DNA of 64,000 nt. Source: Arachis hypogaea. Lineage: Eukaryota; Streptophyta; Magnoliopsida; Fabales; Fabaceae. Of the stretch, positions 23,861 through 35,551 are shown in pieces. The stretch spans positions 13,322,810-13,386,809 of the forward strand of contig NC_092051.1 in NCBI RefSeq assembly GCF_003086295.3, given 5' to 3'. The position numbers and the translations under genes were made by a program. How positions within the stretch are numbered: the stretch's first letter is position 1; every line of letters begins with the position of its first letter. The notes beneath the pieces are model-generated. The model saw only the letters and a list, made by a program, of their open reading frames with translations, made no database searches and was not told the DNA's origin.

Positions 23861-26001
23861 TGGCTATGCCGGAGATGACATGTGGACTTTTCTTTGTGTT
23901 GTTGTCTCACTATTTCTAAACTTTATGTGCTGTTGTGCTATTGTGTCTGTTAGTACTGTTGCTCCACTGTCTTGTGTTGAGCTTTTACTTTCAAAACAAA
24001 TACAAACAACTTTAACAAACCAAAAATACAGAAAAAATTACAAGTCAAGAAGCACACACACACACAATTACAGAAACATATATCACAGAGAAGTATGCGC
24101 AAACAAGTATGATGCATGTCTGTCCTATGCAGGCCATGAGCTCATGTGTCAGTTGCCTACCCGCTTCCGATATTACCCGGGCACAAGTCCCGGATATGGC
24201 TTTCCAAATGCATACACTGTGCATATAAGTCTTACGGCTAGGCCACATACAATGTGACTTTTAAACGTATTGTAATATGCTTACATCTGGAAAACAGTTT
24301 GTAATGTGTGGGCGTCCCCACTATACATTTGTCCCAGACCTAAACAAGGTTGGTTATGCTCTCATATGGCAGATAGTCTTTTAAAGTCTTTTTATCTTTG
24401 TCCTATGCTCTCTTGTGGCAGAAATTCCTTTAATTAATACATTATCTTCTTTTCTGTGCTCTGCTCTCCTATAAGGCTATAACAGAAATTTTTTAGAACT
24501 ATTTAGTCTTTGCTCTCTGTTCTCCTGTGACAGAGATTTCTTTAATCATTTTCTTTCTTCTTCTTTTCTTTTCTATTTATCATTCTTTTATTTTCCTTGT
24601 TTTGATACCACAAATCATCTTCACACTCTTCTCTCATCTCTCCTTAGATGTTTTATGAAGAGTGAACCATAAGATTCTCAACTTATGTTCATCTTTTTAC
24701 AACTTTTAAATAAGTTACTATTTAACTCTTCTATTATGTTATAATATAAATTACTAATATATAATATTTTAAAAATACATAGATAATAATCTTAATACTG
24801 GAGTAAAAGTAGTATTTTTCTTTATTACTCAAAACTTATTAACTTAAACTTTAAATAATTTTATTACTCAAAACTTATTAACTTAAGCTTTATTATTAAG
24901 TTTTTATAAATTATTCTGTATCTCTGAGCTTTTTAAAACATTTATATTTTTACCCGAACAAAATTTGTAAATTATTAAAATATCCTTACATATAATATAA
25001 TTACCAAAATAAATTTACACCTTTTATAAAATATCTATTTTATCCCTGAACTTCTTAATTATTATAAAAATACCCAAAAATTTATATAATTACAAATTAA
25101 CTTCGATTTTTATTAAATTACTATTTCAATCTCAAAAATAAATTTTTGTTTCAATACTTATCCCTTTATCAAAGATACAGAACCCCATTCTCAAAATTAT
25201 TCAAGTTTTCTGCTTAATTTTTAATCTATTTTCGAGCTTTACGGTTACCAATTTTTCACAAAGTTCACTTTAACCTTCCAACCATCAAATTTTGTCAAAT
25301 TCTCAAGAGTTTTAAACTTAGAAACAGCCCCAAATAAAGCCACAAATAGTTGGTTCTTGGCTGTCCAATGGTAACCGGACCATGATTATTCCAAGAAATC
25401 AACAAGATTTAATCACAAATCAAACACGCATAAAATCATCACTCAATTTCAAGCCACAAACATCAAATCAACAATCACACATCAAGAACACATTCAATTA
25501 TTACAAAATTACAAAACTTTATCTTTGTATGACAGCCACCAAACCAAAACACCAAGAAAGCTTTCTGAATGAAAAATCGAAAAAAAAAAACGTCAAAATC
25601 GGCTACTCCACCTTTGAAACTCCTATTTGGCCGAACCATGCATGAAAGATCAGCGGCGCCACTATTGATTTTTTCCAAATAAAAGTGACAACAACTTAAA
25701 AAAAATGGAAGATACAAATACTTTAATCGGATTAGATTTTTTATCAGATTACGAAACTAAAAAAATTGAACTTAGAAGCTTTCGGGTGCCATGAAAGCTT
25801 TCACGTTCTCTCTCTTTCTCGTCTCCAATTCAATTCGGTGATCATGATGATTAATGAGGTATAATAGTGATTAAATTGATTAGGTGACACATGGGGGTTT
25901 GGGTGTCACGATATGGAGGCGTTGAGGCAACGATTCAAATTATAAATATTTTAAACGGATAATTATAAAAATTGGATATATTAAAATACAAGTAATATAT
26001 A

Positions 26002-26810
26002 CTAGCGGCTCAACAGGCACTTTCAGCCGCTTTTCTATTATTTTTAAGAAATTAATTTTTATATTTTTATTTTAAAATTATAAATTTAATAAAATAAAAT
26101 ATTAAAAAATTTTATTATGTTGTTATTATGTGAAAACAAAAATCAAAATAAAGATTTAAAAATATTATTTATAAAATAAATATTTATAAATATTATTATG
26201 TTTATTTATTTATTTTTAATAGTATTTAATTTGAATTAGAGACAAAAAAATTATATTTAAAGTATTCTTTATTTTTATGCATAATTATAATTGATAAAAA
26301 ATATTTTTTAAAATTTATTATTCATTTTTTAAAATTATCTTTAATTTTATTTTTTTAAATTATTAATTTATATTTTTATTATTGTCTCAATGCCACTATG
26401 ATATTGCATTGTTCTCCTTTATCGTCTTCTTCTCCTTCCACCTCATCTTCACTCTATGGTTATTAATTATCACCAAATATCATTATCACAACTTTTAATT
26501 TTGTCTATCACTTTTATTTATAACCAACTATTTTGTTAAATTTTATAAGTTATTTAAGTTTTACTAAAAATTTTTTTGTGTCTTTTGAATATCTGAATGT
26601 ATAAAATTATAATTTTTTCTTGATGTGCGTGTTAGTTGTCTTATTTTGTTCGATCAAGAAGAAATTTAAGACAAAAAATATTTAAAATTTTTGTTATATT
26701 AACAAAATTTGATGTCAATAATTCTAAAAAATAATATCAAACTATATTATTTTTAACTAAATAATAAAAAAATAAAAATACATCATTGTAAGTTTTTTAA
26801 TTAATAATTA
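26002..26810 (-). mobile_element. Helitron 3'-terminal unit, tandem copy 1
   Basis: On the minus strand the unit ends in a hairpin built from AGCGGCT/AGCCGCT arms and then CTAG next to T, which fits a Helitron 3' terminus (CTRR, host A/T). On + this is A at 26001, then CTAG at 26002-26005. The rest is AT-rich with a conserved CT-rich block near 26390-26460. No coding capacity is seen. The neighbouring 26811-27616 is nearly identical, so the pair is a direct tandem duplication whose left boundaries coincide with the CTAG terminus. The central part of the hairpin is shorter than in the copy at 29649. Confidence 0.6.
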
Positions 26811-27616
26811 CTAGCGGCTCAACAGGTTCAGCCGCTTTTCTATTATTTTTAAGAAATTAATTTTTATATTTTTATTTTAAAATTATAAATTTAATAAAAT
26901 AAAATATTAAAAAATTTTATTATGTTGTTATTATGTGAAAACAAAAATTAAAATAAAGATTTAAAAATATTATTTATAAAATAAATATTTATAAATGTTA
27001 TTATGTTTATTTATTTATTTTTAATAGTATTTAATTTGAATTAGAGACAAAAAAAATTATGTTTAAAGTATTCTTTATTTTTATGCATAATTATAATTGA
27101 TAAAAAATATTTTTTAAAATTTATTATTCATTTTTTAAAATTATCTTTAATTTTATTTTTTAAATTATTAATTTATATTTTTATTATTGTCTCAACGCCA
27201 CTATGATATTGCATTGTTCTCCCTTATCGTCTTCTTCTCCTTCCACCTCATCTTCACTCTATGGTTATTAATTATCACCAAATATCATTATCACAACTTT
27301 TAATTTTGTCTATCACTTTTATTTATAACCAACTATTTTGTTAAATTTTATAAGTTGTTTAAGTTTTACTAAAAATTTTTTTTGTGTCTTTTGAATATCT
27401 GAATGTATAAAAATTATAATTTTTTTCTTGATGTGCGTATTAGTTGTCTTATTTTGTTCAATCAAGAAGAAATTTAAGACAAAAAAATTCAAAATTTTTG
27501 TTATATTAACAAAATTTGATGTCAATAATTTTAAAAAATAATATCAAACTATATTATTTTTAACTAAATAATAAAAAAATAAAAATACATCATTGTAAGT
27601 TTTTAATTAATAATTA
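26811..27616 (-). mobile_element. Helitron 3'-terminal unit, tandem copy 2
   Basis: Near-identical to 26002-26810, ending in the same AATTAATAATTA. CTAG at 26811-26814 follows an A. The hairpin centre has lost still more sequence (CAACAGG joins directly to TTCAGCC). A Helitron 5'-like end, lacking only its outermost bases, lies at about 29610-29648, so this unit may be the 3' part of an element reaching to there. Confidence 0.55.
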
Positions 27617-29648
27617 TAAATTAAAGACGGAGTTTAATATAGTACCTTGGACAAAAAGTAATCATTGTTATTATCGTATTTGACTACTACTATATAAGTT
27701 TTATGTTTATTTTATTATGCACATTAAATAAACTGTACTTTATTATTTTATTTTGCATGTTTTGAAATAATGTCATCGTATTATAAAGGTAAAATTAATT
27801 TATCATTTGAATATTATCGCTAAAAAACAGTTACTTAAAGTGAAACGCTAAGTAAAGATAAATAGAAAAATTTTGTAATTAGTTAGAAAATTTTATATCT
27901 CTCTCTCTCCAAACTCAATTTTGTTATGAAATTTTTTTTAGGTAAAAATATTTTTAACTTCCTATATAATAAGTATTATTTAAATTATCTAATGCATAAA
28001 ATGTCACATCTTTTTATTTATCTTCAAAATTAAAGTTAATCTTTGTTACTTTTTCATTTTCTTTTGGTTTTCTAAATTAGCCCATATATTATCAACTTAT
28101 ATCTGTTATTTATGCAATAATTTATCTCTTCTAATAGTTATTCATTAATAAATATTAAATTATCCAAATTTAAATCTATTCTCTTAAACCACTTTTTAAT
28201 CATCTAGTTTGAATCGTTTGAATAGGAGTTCTTTAGACTCTAAAATTTTTAAAATAAAAAAAACAATAAAATAAATTAAAATGCCTAATAAAATAAAATA
28301 ATCCAAAAAATAAAAGATATATAAAAAACTAATAAATTAAAAAATCAAAATTAATTAACAAAGTTCTTATCTTATCCATTTTAATGTTATATGGAGTTTG
28401 TTCACTTTATCATTGATATGTGCATACTTTTTGTATCTTCTGTATGATAAATACAATATTTTATATAATTAAATATCAAATTCAGTACTCTAAATAATTA
28501 ATTATTTAGAAAATTAGTATACGAATGTTTTAAGAAACACTTGATAGGTGTGACTTTCTTGCATGCATTATATACCAATTAAATAACTAAGCCAATATGC
28601 CAAACAAATAATATTGTAAAAGGTAAAATTAATAAATTTTTTTGTAATATAATTTATTTATTTTAGTTTAATTTAAAAATATTTATATACTCAAATTTTA
28701 AATACAATATTCTAAGTAATCAAGTATTTTAGAAAATAAAAAAAATTATCCCATTAAAAGCAATTTAAAAAGAAAAATATTAAAAAATATTTATAAAATT
28801 TTTTCATCCCATCATTGACAGATAATTAAATACAGACATGTCAAAAAAATAAATAAAATGTACATATAAAATGTAAAGAAACTATTTTTTTTTGTCAAAT
28901 CAAATTAATGAGAGAAAAAGACATAAGGCAATTTGTCTACGTAAAAAATGGTAACAAATTAAAAAAATTAAAAATAGATTAAAAATATAGATTGAGTAAG
29001 TAAATTGAAAAAAAAATTATAACCGCAGTGGAGGAAGACAAAAGAGTAGGATGGAGACAATTCAACTGAAAATGTTAAAGAAAGAAGAAGAAAAACATAA
29101 AAAAATACAAAAATAATAATTTTTTTAAAAAAACTACAACAAAAACTCTAATAAAATAATTAGAGTGAAGCTACAGAGTACATTCAGAACAAAACGGTAC
29201 AAACAAAAACTAAGATAAAACTAAATAAAATATAATTTAAATGAATATCACAAAATATAATAAAATTTACCAAAAATTACTTATCACTATTATTGATGAT
29301 AATTGAACACTTTCTCCATCATAAATTATTCTTTTGTTCTTTTTGTACATGTTTCTAAAACCAACATTTATCATAATCATAGTCTATTTTAGAAAGTTGT
29401 CTAAAAAGTTATTCAAAAGGTGAAAATATTAGAGTTGAGTAAGAGAAGTAAAGAAAATTAAAGAAATGATAAAAAAAAAAAAAGATTATTTAGGTGGAGG
29501 ATTGAGAAAGAAGTTACGTGTGATTTTTTTTGCAACTGTTAGTGAAATGCATAACTGTAAAATTAGTTTTGGATTATGTTGGCATTTAGCAGGGTTAAAA
29601 TAGGAAAGAAAATTGGACACCAAACTTGAGGTTTTCGCATTATATATA
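27617..29648. other. AT-rich interior, probably Helitron body
   Basis: No gene is seen. A block ending GGACACCAAACTTGAGG and then GCATTATATA (about 29617-29646) matches the 5' subterminal sequence of the next Helitron at 30800-30850. The interval is therefore likely the body and 5' end of the element whose 3' end is at 26811. Confidence 0.4.
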
Positions 29649-30852
29649 CTAGCGGCTCAACAGGCACTAACGTGCCTGTTCAGCCGCTTTTCTATTGTTT
29701 TTAAGAAATTAATTTTATTTCTTTATTAATATATTATTCACTCTTTAAATTTATTAGATAAGTATTTTTTTTTATTTTAATGTTGATGTGACTTTAAATA
29801 TAATACTCTGTATAATTAATAATTTAAAAATTAAAAAATAATATTATCCCATGTTATGAAGTAATTTAAAAAAGAAAAAATAAATTTAACAAAATATTAG
29901 ACTTTTTCAATTCATCATTGATAGGTACAGATATATTTAAAAAAATAAAGAATACATATAAGATAAAAAAATTAGTTCTTTTTTGGTAAGAGAAAAAGAT
30001 AGAACACTATCTTTGTACGTAAAATATTGGAGACAAATTAAAAAGGTAAAAGAATGATGAAAATATTAATTGGGTAAGTAAATTAAAGAGAAAAAAATAT
30101 AGGTGGAAGTTATACGTGAATGTAGTAACTATAATAAAACTAAATGAAATTTGTAACGATGGATGTGATGAAAATTGAAATAGATGGTATTGAAGGTAAA
30201 AAAATAACGACAGCAAGAGAAATATAACAAAGTGTATTGAGAAGTAAAAAAAAAAGTAGTAGAATGGATGAAATTATAAAAAAAATAAAAAAGATATATT
30301 CTTTATGACTACAAAAAAATTCTAATAGAATAATTAGAATGAAGATAAACTGCTAGTCAGACCATTAAAGTACAAACATACTCAAAATAACACTATACAA
30401 ACAAAAACTAACATAAAATTAAACAAAATATAATTTAAATGAATACTTCAATATAATAAGATCTATACAAAAAACTATTTATCACCCCTGGTTAAACACT
30501 TGTTGGCTTCTAATTATTCTTTTTCTCATTTCATATATGGCTATGAAAATAAACTTTTTGACATCGTCTTTACCTAGTTTAAGATGTCACAAAAACTTAT
30601 TTAAATAATTATTCCGTACAGAGTTTCATAAGATAAAGGAGAATTAGAAAAAAATAAAAAAATAAAAAAAGAGAGATTGTGAGAGTAAAAAATTGAATAG
30701 AAGTTATGCGTAAATTTTTGTAACTGTTAGTGAAATTTGTCAGTGAAATAAGTAACCGTAAAATATTTTTGAATTTTTTTAGTAGGGTTAAAATAAGAAA
30801 TAGAAAATTGGACACCAAACTATCATGTATTGGCATTATATATTGTTATAGA
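29649..30852 (-). mobile_element. non-autonomous Helitron (complete ends)
   Basis: On the minus strand the element starts TCTATAACAATATATAATG (from 30852) and ends in a long hairpin followed by CTAG (29649-29652). The hairpin has arms AGCGGCT and AGCCGCT and a second stem ACAGGCAC/GTGCCTGT around a TAAC loop. The flanks are A before TC (t30853 on +) and T after CTAG (a29648 on +), exactly the A/T rule of Helitron insertion. The length is 1204 bp with no Rep/helicase coding, so the copy is non-autonomous. The hairpin sits directly against CTAG rather than about 10 bp away, which is somewhat unusual. Confidence 0.7.
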
Positions 30853-32550
30853 TATACAATTGAATATAAAAATATTGTAATATTGAATACCTCCCCTATT
30901 TTTAACACTTATTTGTAATCATTCTTAATCTTTCTCTAAATCTAATATGTCAACTTCTATGTCTCTAACTAATAACATTTTTAAGATTTTCTTAAAATTT
31001 CATTTAATTTCAAAACAAAATTGTAATTTTTATATTGTTATTTTTTTTAATATTTTTAGAAAATTAATTTTTATGCTTTTAAATTATAAATTTGAGATAA
31101 AAAATAAAAATTTTATAAGTTATTTATTTTTTAATGTATAGAATAATAAAATTTAAATTAATTTAAATATGATACTAAAATTATTATGTTATTTTTATAT
31201 GTAACAATTAAGATAAAGATTTATAAATATTTATAAATTTATTTATTTTTTCAATCTTATTTAATTTGAAGCAGATATAAAATTTAAATTTATAGAACTC
31301 TTTTTCTCACATAATTTTAATTACTTTTTTTATTTTATATTCAATATGTTAAATTATCTTTTGTTTCATTATTTTTAAAAAAAATTTAATTTTTATTTTT
31401 ATTATTTTTTACCATTCTCCATAGTCCATACACATATTTATCATTATTTTTTTTAATTAAGTGAAATAAAGATTGGGAGAGAGTACTATATGTACTCCAT
31501 AGAACAAAGAAAAAGACAACGTGGGTAGAAGTTATGTGTAGAATAAAAAAGTAACTGTACAAAGAATAAAGAAAAATTAACTAATAATTATATTTTTGAC
31601 CAAATTTTAAGACGAAAATTATATTAAACACGATTTATCAATAAGATTAAGATAGAAAAGTGAAAATTGGACACTAAACTCTCATATTCCCTTTATATAT
31701 TGTTATCGATATTTAATTTAAAGTACATTAAAATATTATAATAATATCTATAACAATATTATTTAGGATAATTATGGAAGGTTTATCGAATCAAAACTTA
31801 AGAAAAAATAAATTATTATTAATTAAATAAATATACAGGATTCTTACCTATATTTGGATCATTCAGTCTATTACTTGGACCAACTTCACTATTGTTATTA
31901 GTATCTGAATATTTAAAAAATTTGTTATTAGCATGAAAATATATTGTAAAAGATAATTCATATTAAATGATATACTAACGGCAAAAATTTATTAATGGGA
32001 TGTATAACTTAACTGGCACGCCGCCTTCTGGCGAAGTATTGCTGCCTTTGTTTTTCGCTCATGTTTTGTCTTCGTCGCCGCCACACATAGTCTTGCCAAG
32101 TCGGTCGACCACTTCCATTGGTATCCTGTCAACGGTAATTAATCAAAACAAACATATAAACATAGTTTCACACTTTTATTTAATGACAAAAAACAAATTA
32201 TATTAGATGAAGTAAGAAAGATGCATGAAAAGAATGCAGGAGAAGACAGAGGAGAAATAAAGAAAAAATTTTTTATTATGGAGTAACCAGTGAAGTGAGA
32301 GAGATTAAGAGAAAAAATTGGGAATAATACAATTGACGCAGTAGTAGTGGAGAATTAAGTAGTAGAATTTTGTAACTGATGCATTAACGTGATTTGAGAG
32401 AATTAACGTGGAGAAGTTATATTGTATTGTGGTGAACGTGGATGGAAATGAAGTAGTAGCTGTAACTGGAGGTAGGTTACTAAAAAGGATAAAAATGGAA
32501 AGAAAAATTGGACACCAAAAATGAGTTTTCCCATTATATATTGTTATAGA
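30853..32550 (-). mobile_element. degraded Helitron copies (two further 5' ends)
   Basis: Two more right-hand ends match the Helitron 5' terminus on the minus strand: ACAATATATAA preceded by TCGATA at 31709 (diverged), and TCTATAACAATATATAATG at 32550. Each is preceded on + by the shared block AAATTGGACAC(C/T)AAA. The matching 3' hairpins are not preserved. A GC-rich island at 32010-32145 lies inside the right-most copy. No other gene is seen in the interval. Confidence 0.5.
32010..32145. other. GC-rich exon-like island inside Helitron debris
   Basis: About 135 bp with much higher GC than the surroundings (GGCACGCCGCCTTCTGGCG, then GTCTTCGTCGCCGCC). It is open over roughly 45 codons on + (part of a frame at 32000-32206) and over a shorter stretch on -. 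I cannot identify the protein. Helitrons often capture gene fragments, which would explain a coding-like island here, but this is inference. Confidence 0.35.
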
Positions 32551-32572
32551 TAATATAAAATATAATATAATA

Positions 32573-32578
<6 letters not shown>

Positions 32579-32604
<26 letters not shown>

Positions 32605-32605
32605 A
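32579..32605. repeat. (TA)n microsatellite
   Basis: Uninterrupted TA dinucleotide repeat of about 13 units just outside the Helitron 5' end. Confidence 0.95.
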
Positions 32606-33249
32606 TGACATTAGTAACTTAATAATAAAAAATATACGATGAAGTATTAACAAAGCTAAATTCATCAAAGAGTACCGATATTTACTTATATCGGCAGATA
32701 CCAAACTCGATAATAATATTAATATCTAAACTCTACTTTTTTAAATTAATCAATTACTCAAGTTAAAATGTAGATATAATTTTTATTACTTGTAAATTAC
32801 TAAAATTATAGTTTCAATTATGTAAAATATTTTATCATAATAAAAATATATATAAGAATTTGAATTTAATTAAAGTCAAATAGTTATAAAATTAATTTAA
32901 TTATTTTTAATAAAATAATTTTTAAAAATAATGAATTCTATTTAGTAAATAAATCATAACTTAAAATAAATTAATAATAATTAAGTTTTAAAAATATAGA
33001 ATGTTATAATCTACTCGTCTTATAAAAATTTTTGTTCTCAAAAATTGATATAAAATAGAGAAAATTCATACTAATCTTTCTTTTTAAATATATAAAAAAA
33101 AACAGAAAGATTTGACATTCACTTATCAATTTCATTCAGCTGCATTACAATAGTAATTTCAAACATTTATCTATTTATTATCTTCATTTTTTTCACTGTG
33201 ATTATATTAGTCAGGAGCCTGATCTTTTATTTCGTTAGCGTTCTTCTAA
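32606..33249. other. AT-rich intergenic sequence
   Basis: No gene, RNA or clear repeat seen. The TAA at 33247-33249 is the left target duplication of the next element. Confidence 0.5.
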
Positions 33250-34846
33250 GAGCATTTCCAACAGGTTAAAAATTGGAGCCCGATTACTATTGTGTCAGAG
33301 AAAAAGAAGAATTGGAGCATTGGAGTGGAACTAAAGTGAGTTCTCTCACTGATTTCAAGAAGAGGGAGTCCTTTGAAAATGGGACTCCCATTATCCAATC
33401 AACACTTGCCAAATGAAAAGTTATGTAAAAAATAAATAATTGTATAAAATGTTAATTAATTAAATAGTTATGTTAATTAACTAAATAGTAGTATTAAATA
33501 ATTAAATAATAATTAATTTAATAATAATTATAATGATTAATTATATTAAATACTGATATTTTTATTTAATTAATAATTTATATTAATTATTTATATCATA
33601 ATTAATATTAAATATTATTTATATTTATATTATTATATTAAATTAGCCGTTGCAAAATTAGCCGTTGTAAAATTAGCCGTTAAAAACTAGTCGTTACTAT
33701 GTTACTGTTATTATTAATAAATTAATATTTTGTTACTCTATATATACCACTTAGATACACTTCTATTCTCACACTTTCTACTACTCTTCTTCATCTTCTT
33801 CCATGTTTACGAAATCACAGTTATGCTACTATTATTTTTTGTTCGAAAAAATGGATCCAAACCAACTCAACTCTTTCTTCAATTACTTACACAATTTTTT
33901 TCAAATTTCAAATACCCAACAATCTCAAACCTCAAACTCTCAGGTTCCAAATCAAAACTTAACACTACTGAATATATTTCAAAATCCAAATCCACAAAAT
34001 CTTTCTAATTTCAATTGTCAAGTTCCTTATAATAATCAGTTTCCTATATTCCAACCGCAAAATCAAAATTCACAAACACCTCATTTTCCATTTTCATCCA
34101 TATTTAACCCCTCTATCGGAAATATTACTCCAATTTTCTTGCCGTTTCTAACTCAATTCAATGCACCAAGACATAACTCATCTGGTGTTGGTGGCTCTTC
34201 TAACCCATCCTCTCAGATTCCTATACAATCTAGTCCAAATTCGTAATATTCAGATTTTGCCAACCCTCGTGAATTAGATGCTATCGACCTCAATGATGAT
34301 GATATTGAAGATCGGAGGCAAGATAGTATTCAACACAGGAATTGAAAAGAATATTTTGCACCATACCATCAATTTCTCTAAAGAAATGACCAACTTCGAA
34401 ATAGGCAGCAGCATAGACAATTGAAAGAGGACTTGATTGAACACATTTGGCAATTTCACAATGCTTGTCGTCAACTATAGAGTTTAATTATTTTTTCTTT
34501 GTATTAAGTAATTTTACAAATTAGTGTAACCCCGAATTATATATTATGTATTATTGTTATATATGAATTTATTTAATATTAATATCTTTTAATAGTGAAT
34601 TATTTTTAAATTTATAAATTTAAATTACATTATTGAAAAAAATTAATTACATTAATTTCAAGTATTTTAATTAATTAATTAAGTGGGACTACAACATGGA
34701 CTAAAGTTAGTTCTTCCTAATGAAGAAGAGAGAGATGCTTTGAATTCCTATTTACTGTTTATGACGCAAAAGCTGATGTGAAGTTATTTTTGATGACATG
34801 TAGACCATAAACAAAAATTGGGATGAGTTCTGTACTGGAGATGGTC
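33250..34846 (+). mobile_element. PIF/Harbinger-type element, internally deleted
   Basis: The element starts GAGCATTTCCAACAG and ends (reverse complement) GACCATCTCCAGTACAG, imperfect terminal inverted repeats of the PIF/Harbinger kind, flanked by TAA at 33247-33249 and 34847-34849. Inside is an N-terminal ORF (33803-34246). Further on, an in-frame stretch at about 34404-34479 encodes a tail (QLKEDLIEHIWQFH) like the C-terminus of Harbinger (HARBI1/ALP1-like) transposases. The catalytic core between them is missing. The copy is 1597 bp and non-autonomous. Confidence 0.68.
33803..34246 (+). pseudogene. PIF/Harbinger-associated Asn/Gln/Pro-rich protein, truncated
   Basis: 147 codons. From an internal Met the sequence reads MDPNQLNSFFNYLHNFF and continues rich in Asn, Gln, Pro and Phe. 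Such N-termini occur in plant proteins encoded by PIF/Harbinger elements (the Myb/SANT-like ORF1), as I recall the family; here the SANT part is absent. A stop at 34244 is followed by sequence still open in another stretch (LDAIDLNDDDIEDRRQ), then by the transposase-like tail. It is best read as the start of ORF1 joined by deletion to the end of the transposase gene. Confidence 0.5.
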
Positions 34847-34849
34847 TAA

Positions 34850-35295
34850 CTACTTTTTTTTGGCTTCCCATAAATCAAAGTTCCTACATAGCTGAACTTT
34901 CCATCATGCTACACGTCATGGATAGCAAAATAGTGAGTAATGTCCTACTTCAACCTTCCATGATTCAACTCTTATCTTTTATCATGATAACCATAAAACT
35001 TAAATGTAATTTATTTGTTTTCAGGACAGAAATTGAATGCAAACTGGTTGGTGCTTTAGCACAATCTATTCAATTTGGTTCAACCAAGCAAGATCTTTAC
35101 CAAGATATTTTCACTTAAATATTGCCAAAATTTTCATCTGATATCTCTTCTTTGGGTTGCCCTATTGTCATAGCCAAAATGCAGTTCACATTTATGTTCC
35201 AATGCTCGTGTGCTGAAGAAAACAATTCTTTGAAAATTATTCTCACTTTGACAAAATTATTAATACATTGCTCAACATAGAATAATCAAATTGTT
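34850..35295. other. unassigned sequence left of copia element
   Basis: Contains open stretches (34906-35118, and 35120-35280 in another frame) with more coding-like composition than the surroundings. I do not recognise the product. It is continuous with 39874 onward across the copia insertion and may be a decayed gene or repeat. Confidence 0.3.
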
Positions 35296-35300
35296 TTGTG

Positions 35301-35551
35301 TGTTGGAAAATAAAAGAATAAGACACACACTCACGAAGAATATAAAATGAAGAGGAATGTATGTATTGAATGTATTTGTGTGTTGTTATTTTAAAATGAT
35401 TATTACATATGTATTTATACCTTTCTTTGATATCTAAATTTAATACATCCTAACAAACAAATGGTTTAAATTAAAATTAAATATAGATAAGTTATACAAA
35501 CTGTGATTTCTGTTCATTCTTGAATTCTAACTATTAAGTTTATTTTTAACA
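35301..35551 (-). repeat. copia 3' LTR
   Basis: 251 bp, bounded by TGTTGG and TTAACA on +, with TTGTG target duplication outside. It differs from the 5' LTR by about eight substitutions. Confidence 0.93.

Larger units (their letters stand above)
18741..24000 (+). mobile_element. L1-type LINE, family A copy 2 (5'-truncated)
   Basis: A second copy of the family at 3064-9133. It begins within ORF1 at a point equivalent to 3929 of copy 1 (GTGTGGCTCGAGTG in both) and ends with the same 3' tail (TGTTGAGCTTTTACTTT). It therefore lacks the RRM part of ORF1. A possible target duplication AATACAAACAA occurs at 18707-18717 and 23999-24009, but about 24 bp separate the left copy from the LINE homology, so this is weak. 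The copy carries its own set of nonsense and frameshift changes. Confidence 0.88.
18308..25908 (+). mobile_element. possible Gypsy-type LTR, interrupted by LINE-A copy 2
   Basis: Sequence beginning TGTAACAACCAATTTTTAGT at 18308 resembles the start of long LTRs of legume chromoviruses. Sequence ending GGGTGTCA at 25908 would be its imperfect inverted end. Between them lies LINE-A copy 2. Without the LINE the LTR would be about 2.3 kb. The part at 24010-25908 holds no gene: 24100-24250 is a moderately GC-rich block, and 24350-24540 contains about four degenerate copies of a GCTCTC...GGCAG motif. I found no convincing target duplication, so the outer boundaries are tentative. Confidence 0.35.

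Noticed and set aside
18707..24009. AATACAAACAA as a firm target duplication of LINE-A copy 2
   Set aside because: The left copy is separated from the LINE homology by about 24 bp and the flank is repetitive; kept only as a possibility.
24045..24257. Frames over a GC-richer block
   Set aside because: Short, motif-free, and inside repeat-like sequence next to the LINE 3' end.
31747..31770. TCTATAACAATATT on + as an oppositely oriented Helitron 5' end
   Set aside because: Match covers only the outermost bases, and no matching 3' hairpin follows on that strand.
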